From: Shewanella waksmanii ATCC BAA-643
GTDB lineage: Bacteria; Pseudomonadota; Gammaproteobacteria; Enterobacterales; Shewanellaceae
Direction of reading: 5' to 3'
DNA: 46,594 nucleotides
Assembly: GCF_000518805.1 (NCBI RefSeq)
Contig: NZ_JAEH01000043.1
Location: 1 to 46,594, forward strand
The notes beneath the pieces were generated by a model, which was given only the letters and a program-made list of their open reading frames with translations, made no database searches and was not told the DNA's origin. Shown piece after piece: positions 42,701-46,594 of the stretch. The position numbers and the translations under genes were made by a program. Every line of letters starts with the position of its first letter. Positions within the stretch are counted from its first letter, which is position 1.

Positions 42701-42828
42701 GGGCTTTCTACATCGGGCATTTCTCGGACTGCCAGTTTAGAGAACGACACAATGCCGAACACACATAGCAGTAAGCTTAAAACGATGGCAACAACCGGCC
42801 GTTTAACCGACACATCAGATAACAACAT
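39715..42828 (-). CDS. RND efflux transporter, HAE1 family inner-membrane pump
   Basis: This 1037-residue inner-membrane proton antiporter exports drugs or other amphiphiles. It has the RND topology of twelve helices with two large periplasmic loops, after helices 1 and 7. The opening MLLSDVSVKRPVVAIVLSLLL and MPDVESPVVTVMTTYEGAS, the helix-4 motif LALILAIGLVVDDAIVVVENM-type segment with paired Asp residues (described in two parts: LAIGLVVDDAIVVVEN), and the late LIGMVTKNGILIVEFANQLR are family signatures. Its ATG shares one base with the adaptor stop (TAATG). No outer-membrane channel gene lies beside it, so it probably uses TolC or a similar channel. Confidence 0.94.
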   Translation of the reverse strand: MLLSDVSVKRPVVAIVLSLLLCVFGIVSFSKLAVREMPDVESPVVTVMTTYEGASATIMESQITTAIEDELTGISGVDEITSVTRNGMSRITIVFDLDWDLTEGVSDVRDAVARAQRRLPDEANDPIVSKDNGSGEPSVYINLSSSVMDRTQLTDYAQRVLEDRFNLITGVSSIDISGGLYKVMYVQLNPELMAGRNVTTSDIISALNTENVETPGGEVRNDTTVMTVRTARLYHHPEDFDYLVVRTAEDGTPIYLKDVASVFIGAENENSTFKSDGVPNLSLGIIAQSDANPLEVAKGVHQEVERIQKFLPEGTELTVDYDSTVFIDRSISEVYNTLFITGALVVLVLYIFIGQARATLIPAVTVPVSLISACIAANFFGFSINLLTLMALILAIGLVVDDAIVVVENMFHHIERGEPPLLAAYKGAREVGFAVMATTAVLVMVFLPISFMDGMVGRLFTEFSVMLAMAVIFSSIVALTLTPVLGSKILKSEVKPNGFNVWVDKLFAAFERNYRRAVTLAVKWRYGAPAVIVLCIAGSGWLLNQVPAQLAPQEDRGVIFAFVKGAEGTSYNRMTANMDIVEERLMPLLGEGVIKSFSIQAPAFGGRAGDQTGFVIMQLEEWQDRDINAQQALGIVAEALKGIPDVMVRPMLPGFRGQSSEPVQFVLGGSDCKELFKWAQELQEAAFASPMLEGTDLDYAETTPELVVSVDRQRAAELGISVASVSETLEVMLGGRSETTFIDRGEEYDVYLRGDEDSFNNMADLSQIYMRSASGELITLDAITKIEEVASAHKLSHTNKQKSITLKANLGEGYTLGEALDFLDDQAIEMLPSEISVSYTGESKDFKGNQSSVMVVFALALLVAYLVLAAQFESFINPLVVMFTVPMGVFGGFMGLYLTGQGLNIYSQIGMIMLIGMVTKNGILIVEFANQLRDKGEAIEQAIINASARRLRPILMTAFTTLIGAIPLIMSSGAGSESRIAVGTVVFFGMAFATFVTLLVIPAMYRLISGATHSPGYVEAQLNDAIVAQEAKLSSNH

Positions 42829-43934
42829 TAACCGCGGCTCCCTTGAGGCTGAGCGTCATCAATATCGGCAATTTGTGTATCGGCAGTAATACTTAAATCA
42901 TCGACCTTCAAGCCGTCACGCATGTTCACTAATCCTTGTACCACGATACGATCGCCAACGTTAACGCCTTCGCTAATTAACACTTCATCTTGAATACGGG
43001 CACCTAAGGTCACTTGAGTACGTTTAGCCATTTGGTGTTCATCCACCACATACACGTAACGTTTAGTGCCAGAGTACTCCAGCGCCTGCACCGGAATAAC
43101 TGGCTCTAACACAGCCGGAAAGGTTAAATTGGCCGACATTAACATGCCTGGCTTTAACTGTTTTTTACTGTTGTCAAAGTTAACCCGCACTTTCATGTTG
43201 AGGGTATCTTGGTTAATGCGTGGATCTATCGCCACAATTTCACCAAAGAACACTTCTTTGGGCCAAGCGCGATTGGTGGCGCTCACTTGCATCCCCACAC
43301 TAATCTGCGACAAATAGGTTTCGGGCACTTGAATATCTAGGCGCATTGAAGACAGATCATCCAAGCTAAGCAACTCATTACCCACGGACACCATTTTACC
43401 TAAGCTAAAATCAACTAGACCCGCAGTACCAGAAAAGGGGGCACGAATGTAATGATAGTCTAGTTCGGCTTGTGCAGCGCTTAAACGCGCCGCTGCCATT
43501 TCAACGCTGGCTTGTTGACCATCAATCTCTGTTTGGGTGATGGCGTTACTTTCAATCAAGCGATTAAACTCGGCCAGTTTACGCTTTTCATCTAGCAGGT
43601 AGGCATTGGCTTCAATCAAATTAGATTTTGCCCGTGCATCTTCCAACTCAATGAGCACCTGGCCGGCGGTGATGGCTTCGTTGGCATTGACGTTAATCGT
43701 CTTAATTTTGCCCTGCACTTCAGGGGCAATGTACACCGATTGATTGGCCTCTAATTTACCAATCAAGGTGATCTGTTGAGACAGCTCATGCTCATCAACA
43801 ATCCCCGTCATAACAGGTACCACCCGCACAGACTTTGCTTTAGGTTGGCCTTTGTTTGCTTCGCTTAAACTGCTGTAACCAATCACGGCAATAACTGCCG
43901 CCACAAGAGGGATTAAAATAAGGCTTTTTTTCAT
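42828..43934 (-). CDS. RND efflux periplasmic adaptor (membrane fusion protein)
   Basis: The adaptor links the inner-membrane pump to an outer-membrane channel. A hydrophobic N-terminal anchor (SLILIPLVAAVIAVIGYSS) is followed by a biotinyl-lipoyl-like domain (VQGKIKTINVNANEAITAGQVLIELED), a helical hairpin, a second lipoyl half (YIRAPFSGTAGLVDFSLGKMV), a beta-barrel domain and a membrane-proximal domain. It has 368 residues from the ATG reading MKKSL; a TTG five codons earlier is also in frame and neither has a clear ribosome binding site. It is the first gene of the two-gene efflux operon. No regulator gene is adjacent. Confidence 0.93.
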   Translation of the reverse strand: MKKSLILIPLVAAVIAVIGYSSLSEANKGQPKAKSVRVVPVMTGIVDEHELSQQITLIGKLEANQSVYIAPEVQGKIKTINVNANEAITAGQVLIELEDARAKSNLIEANAYLLDEKRKLAEFNRLIESNAITQTEIDGQQASVEMAAARLSAAQAELDYHYIRAPFSGTAGLVDFSLGKMVSVGNELLSLDDLSSMRLDIQVPETYLSQISVGMQVSATNRAWPKEVFFGEIVAIDPRINQDTLNMKVRVNFDNSKKQLKPGMLMSANLTFPAVLEPVIPVQALEYSGTKRYVYVVDEHQMAKRTQVTLGARIQDEVLISEGVNVGDRIVVQGLVNMRDGLKVDDLSITADTQIADIDDAQPQGSRG

Positions 43935-44182
43935 GATAACTACTGCCAAAAAAAGAGACCGATACTAGGGACTATTTTAAAGAAAAAACCTGAAAAATTA
44001 GAGTAAATGAATGTAAAGCTGCGCAAATAACTTATCTAATAGTAACAAAAGCTTGTAACAAACAATTTCTGTTAACAAACTCAAAGATCGTCACTAACAA
44101 ACTGGCCACATTGATCACCAAAAACCGACAGTTTGTCAGCAAGTCTCTTGCAATAGAGATCTGCATAAGCCATGCTGCGACC

Positions 44183-44641
44183 ATGCACATAGTATGGATA
44201 GCTGACCCCGAATCCCGTCAGCAAGTTAAGCAGTTTTATCGCCTGTATATGCCCAATGCGAAACCCAATGCGCGCGAGCATATTGCTACACTCGTTAACG
44301 GCTGCAGTTCATCAGCAATCGCCGTTAGCGTTAACGACATCATCGCCACATTGAGACTGCGCCCAATAGGTGAAAACCAACTACTTACCGGGATGCTCGT
44401 CAGGCCAGAAAAACAGCATCAAGGCTTTGGCAAGCAGCTACTCACCGCCATTACGCCCAAACTAACAGCAAAGCCAACTTACCTTTTTTGCTTACCCAGC
44501 TTAGTCAATTTCTATCGCCAACAGCAGTTTGAGCAAACTGAAGAGCTACACAATGATATCGCCCAATTACTGCGACGCTATCAGCAACGCGAACCTCAGC
44601 TCATCGCCATGCGCTATCAGCCAGATAACCCAGATATTTAA
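44183..44641 (+). CDS. GNAT family N-acetyltransferase
   Basis: The acetyl-CoA-binding motif A of the GNAT fold is visible as VRPEKQHQGFGKQLL (Q-x-x-G-x-G/A type), preceded by a beta strand LLTGMLV and followed by the FCLPSLVNFYRQQQFEQ segment where the substrate-facing helix is expected. It has 152 residues from the ATG reading MHIVWIADP; an in-frame ATG at 44111 adds 24 residues that do not look like part of the fold. The substrate is unknown. It diverges from the efflux operon and lies 69 bases before the NYN gene on the same strand. Confidence 0.85.
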   Translation: MHIVWIADPESRQQVKQFYRLYMPNAKPNAREHIATLVNGCSSSAIAVSVNDIIATLRLRPIGENQLLTGMLVRPEKQHQGFGKQLLTAITPKLTAKPTYLFCLPSLVNFYRQQQFEQTEELHNDIAQLLRRYQQREPQLIAMRYQPDNPDI

Positions 44642-44710
44642 CAGGCAAGCCTTCAATATTGCCCACTGCTGCGGTATGGTGAGCAGCATACTCACCCCTT
44701 GGAGCACCAA

Positions 44711-45184
44711 GTGAAAAAACTTGCCATTTTTGTCGATGTGCAAAACATCTACTACACCTGCAAAGAGGCCTATGGCCGTCAATTTAACTATCGCAAACTA
44801 TGGCAACATTTAGGCTACGAAGGGGAGATTGCCATTGCCAACGCCTACGCGATTCACCGCGGTGACGATGGTCAGCTCAAATTTCAAGATGCACTGAAAC
44901 ACATTGGCTTTGAAGTCAAACTCAAACCTTTTATTCAGCGCAGTGATGGTAGTGCCAAAGGCGATTGGGACGTCGGCATCACCATCGATATCATGGAAGC
45001 AGCCAGTGAAGTCGATAGCATTATTTTACTGTCTGGAGACGGCGACTTCGCCCTATTGCTAGGTCACATCGCCCACAAATACGGTATCGAAACCCAAGTG
45101 TATGGCGTACCTCAACTCACCGCCAAATCGCTCATCGACTCAGCAGCGAAATTTCATGAAATTGATGGCAGCTTGTTGCAATAG
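44711..45184 (+). CDS. NYN domain protein, LabA/DUF88-like putative RNase
   Basis: NYN domains are PIN-like metal-dependent nucleases, mostly acting on RNA. The 157-residue protein shows the three acidic clusters expected: IFVDVQNIYY (Asp9, Asn12), GDWDVGITIDI (Asp87, Asp93) and LLSGDGDFALL (Asp110, Asp112). The start is GTG with GGAG 6 bases upstream; an in-frame TTG four codons earlier overlaps that site and is less likely. A short hairpin (44678-44696) lies just before the ribosome binding site. The 3' half is repeated, about 96% identical, 825 bases downstream. The cellular target is unknown. Confidence 0.88.
   Translation: MKKLAIFVDVQNIYYTCKEAYGRQFNYRKLWQHLGYEGEIAIANAYAIHRGDDGQLKFQDALKHIGFEVKLKPFIQRSDGSAKGDWDVGITIDIMEAASEVDSIILLSGDGDFALLLGHIAHKYGIETQVYGVPQLTAKSLIDSAAKFHEIDGSLLQ
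44936..45184 (+). repeat. direct repeat, copy A (3' half of intact NYN gene)
   Basis: This 249-base segment matches 45761-46009 with 11 mismatches by my count (about 96% identity). Weaker similarity with two single-base gaps extends the left edge to about 44923. Identity ends at the stop codon. Confidence 0.95.
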
Positions 45185-45226
45185 ATTTGGCAGTTTTCTA
45201 TGCTAATTTACTGAAGGTTCTAAAGG

Positions 45227-45607
45227 TTATTCACAATAAAAAGCTTCACCAATTAGGACGCTACTATAAACACCTTTACTGGAACTCATAACAACCCCAT
45301 TTGAGGTTCCTGATGCTGCAATCCCTTCGTTGCTAGAATCAACAGCTTTGATTAAAAGGACATAATTACCACCTAACGCAGCGGTTTCATTACGAAGGTC
45401 ATTACGTGCACCTTTAATTATATTTTCGTCACTCGTTAAATCAGCAGTAAAAAAGTTACCTTGTGATGCTGAAACCTCCCCTTTGAATTGACATTTACTT
45501 GTATCCAATTCTGACACTATTCGAACACCTCTAGTATCATCTTGAATTTTTGTAGCTGAGCAACCAGCAAGTATTTGTGCTGCAATAATAAGCGAATATT
45601 TTTTCAT
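45227..45607 (-). CDS. DUF4156 family lipoprotein
   Basis: A short signal peptide ends in a lipobox LAGC with Cys16, so the 126-residue product is a lipoprotein. The segments CQFKGEVSASQGNFFTADLTS and ENIIKGARNDLRNETAALGGNYVLL resemble the DUF4156 family (E. coli YjeI-like), whose function is unknown. A second Cys pair (Cys in SKCQFKG and near the C-terminus, AFYCE) may form a disulfide. GAGAATGAT lies before the ATG. The gene is AT-richer than its neighbours and lies in reverse orientation between the intact and the truncated NYN copies, which suggests it came in with inserted DNA. Confidence 0.85.
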   Translation of the reverse strand: MKKYSLIIAAQILAGCSATKIQDDTRGVRIVSELDTSKCQFKGEVSASQGNFFTADLTSDENIIKGARNDLRNETAALGGNYVLLIKAVDSSNEGIAASGTSNGVVMSSSKGVYSSVLIGEAFYCE

Positions 45608-45720
45608 ATCATTCTCAATTCTCTGTTCAATAATATTTCAACTGTTGCAACTTTGCTTACAGATGAAGTTCTATTTTCAGGTTCATAGAATGCAGATGAA
45701 ATACCTTGTTTTCTAATTAA

Positions 45721-45745
45721 TACCTATTAAGTATTCGAATAGGTA
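45721..45745. repeat. inverted repeat at the left edge of the truncated NYN copy
   Basis: Perfect 8-base arms TACCTATT and AATAGGTA are separated by 9 bases. The repeat ends 5-16 bases before homology to the NYN gene begins. It could be a protein-binding site, or a mark of the end of the inserted segment. There is no T-run, so it is not an obvious terminator. Confidence 0.6.
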
Positions 45746-45760
45746 ACAACAAACTTTTTT

Positions 45761-46009
45761 CAGCGCAGTGATGGCAGTGCCAAAGGCGATTGGGACGTCG
45801 GCATCACTATCGATATCATGGAAGCAACCAGTGAAGTCGATAGCATTATTTTACTGTCTGGAGACGGCGACTTCGCCCTATTGCTAGGCCACATCACCCA
45901 CAAATACGGTATCGAAACCCAAGTGTATGGCGTACCTCAACTCACCGCCAAAGCGCTCATCGACTCAGCAGCAAAATCTCATGAAATTGATGGCAGTTTG
46001 TTGCAGTAA
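45761..46009 (+). pseudogene. truncated NYN gene copy (C-terminal 82 residues only)
   Basis: The frame is open and encodes a protein fragment equal to residues 76-157 of the intact NYN protein with five substitutions (such as Ala to Thr, Ser to Ala, Phe to Ser). It keeps the Asp87, Asp93, Asp110 and Asp112 equivalents but lacks the first third of the domain, including the catalytic Asp9, and has no start signal in register with the family. It is best read as a remnant. Most changes are at third positions, so the copy probably diverged as a functional gene before being truncated here. It is direct-repeat copy B. Confidence 0.9.
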
Positions 46010-46327
46010 CAGATATGGATCGCACCTCAATAAGGTGTGTTCCATTGTAAACCCACATTGGCAAAGGAAAGAGCGTTGACTCACTGTTCGTGTTCATCTA
46101 AACAACATGTATCTGAGCTAACAACAGCAGCCACTACCGTTTTGAATTAGCGGGCACTTAACAGTGCCAAAAGAGCAAAACACAACTGTCTCCCGCTAAA
46201 GGCTTTAGAAGTTGACGGCAAGATGTTCACTCATAAAAGTGTTGGCAAGCATCAGCTGGCATTACTTCTTTTTTTCTTAACTCCACACTTTCGGCAGCGG
46301 ATAATAGACTCTAGAATTATTTCACTC
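46010..46327. other. non-coding stretch between the NYN remnant and the IS element
   Basis: No coding frame of note is visible in these 318 bases. Just after the remnant is a weak hairpin (CACCT / AGGTG, 46023-46037). Further on are nested inverted repeats: outer arms TTAGCGGG (46147-46154) and CCCGCTAA (46192-46199), inner arms GGCAC and GTGCC (46153-46168). The structure recalls folded recombination sites, but I cannot assign it to a known type. Confidence 0.5.
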
Positions 46328-46594
46328 TGGTAAGCCCCTAGTTATCTAGACACTTTCTAGTTTCTCAAAATACTGCTTTTCGAACTTCATTGGTGACAGT
46401 CCGTTATTACTACCATGATGGCGCACTGGATTATAGAAATATTCGATATAGTTAAATATTTCTGAGCGTGCTTCATCTCTGGTTTTATAGACTTTTCGCT
46501 TAACTCTATCCTTCTTTAGGAGTGAGAAAAAACTCTCTGCAACAGCGTTATCATGGCAGTTCCCTCTGCGGCTCATACTTGCTTCAAGGTTGTG
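46328..46594 (-). mobile_element. IS3-family insertion sequence, right part only (continues past window)
   Basis: The transposase C-terminus reaches almost to the element's end, as in many IS3-family elements. The likely terminus is at TGGTAAGCCCCTAG (46328 onward), which would be the terminal inverted repeat and overlaps the transposase stop codon at 46346-46348. The left end lies outside the window, so the boundary and any target-site duplication cannot be confirmed. Confidence 0.7.
46346..46594 (-). CDS. IS3-family transposase (OrfB), C-terminal part
   Basis: The 82 residues visible are the C-terminal end of an rve-type (DDE) integrase domain. The signature SMSRRGNCHDNAVAESFFSL contains the final catalytic Glu, and KTRDEARSEIFNYIEYFYN and NGLSPMKFE are the usual end of IS3-family OrfB proteins. 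The frame continues upstream beyond the window edge, where HNLEAS precedes the internal Met. It is unbroken in the part seen. It marks the edge of an accessory region next to the NYN duplication. Confidence 0.93.
   Translation of the reverse strand, partial: HNLEASMSRRGNCHDNAVAESFFSLLKKDRVKRKVYKTRDEARSEIFNYIEYFYNPVRHHGSNNGLSPMKFEKQYFEKLESV

Noticed and set aside
46010..46327. Integron attC site
   Set aside because: Nested inverted repeats are present, but the core motifs GTTRRRY and RYYYAAC are not found in the right places, and no integrase or cassette series is visible.

Overview
The window looks like a chromosomal segment of a gammaproteobacterium, most likely Shewanella. The evidence is gene order: recA / mutS > < rpoS-nlpD-pcm-surE-truD-ispF-ispD-ftsB-eno-pyrG-mazG-relA-rlmD <> barA-yjaG ... 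recN, then pgpA-thiL / nusB-ribH-ribBX-ribE-ribD-nrdR / glyA <> ettA. The ribBX form of the riboflavin gene and Enterobacteria/Vibrio-like protein sequences agree with this. The genus is inferred from memory of gene order and sequence style; no search was run.

Positions 1-17.9 kb are almost entirely housekeeping genes on the minus strand: SOS recombinase (recA, with a LexA box between its -35 and -10), stationary-phase sigma factor and its usual upstream cluster (rpoS, nlpD, pcm, surE), pseudouridylation (truD), isoprenoid synthesis (ispD, ispF), divisome (ftsB), glycolysis (eno), CTP synthesis (pyrG), nucleotide housecleaning (mazG), stringent response (relA) and 23S rRNA methylation (rlmD). 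Only mutS runs the other way; it converges on rpoS through a bidirectional terminator.

Positions 18-24.5 kb are on the plus strand: the hybrid sensor kinase barA, a yjaG (DUF416) gene overlapping its end, an unrecognised 82-residue ORF, an AEC-family transporter, and recN behind two LexA boxes. Positions 24.5-32 kb return to the minus strand: pgpA-thiL, then a transcription unit nrdR-ribD-ribE-ribBX-ribH-nusB closed by its own terminator, and glyA. The RibBX protein keeps the RibB half but has lost the zinc cysteines of GTP cyclohydrolase II.

Positions 32.4-44 kb are less conserved: ettA (ABC-F), an exported metallo-beta-lactamase-fold protein, a membrane acyltransferase followed by an exported PPP-type phosphatase, a membrane diguanylate cyclase with a periplasmic repeat domain, and an RND efflux pump with its adaptor but no outer-membrane channel gene.

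The last 2.5 kb is accessory DNA. A GNAT acetyltransferase precedes an intact NYN-domain (LabA-like) nuclease gene. A reverse-strand DUF4156 lipoprotein gene is sandwiched between this NYN gene and a second, truncated, about 96% identical copy of its 3' half. The layout resembles a single-crossover integration. The window ends inside an IS3-family transposase gene. I see no tRNA, rRNA or CRISPR array, and no multi-gene system that is clearly new. The NYN/lipoprotein duplication and several lineage-specific pairings are the most promising leads.
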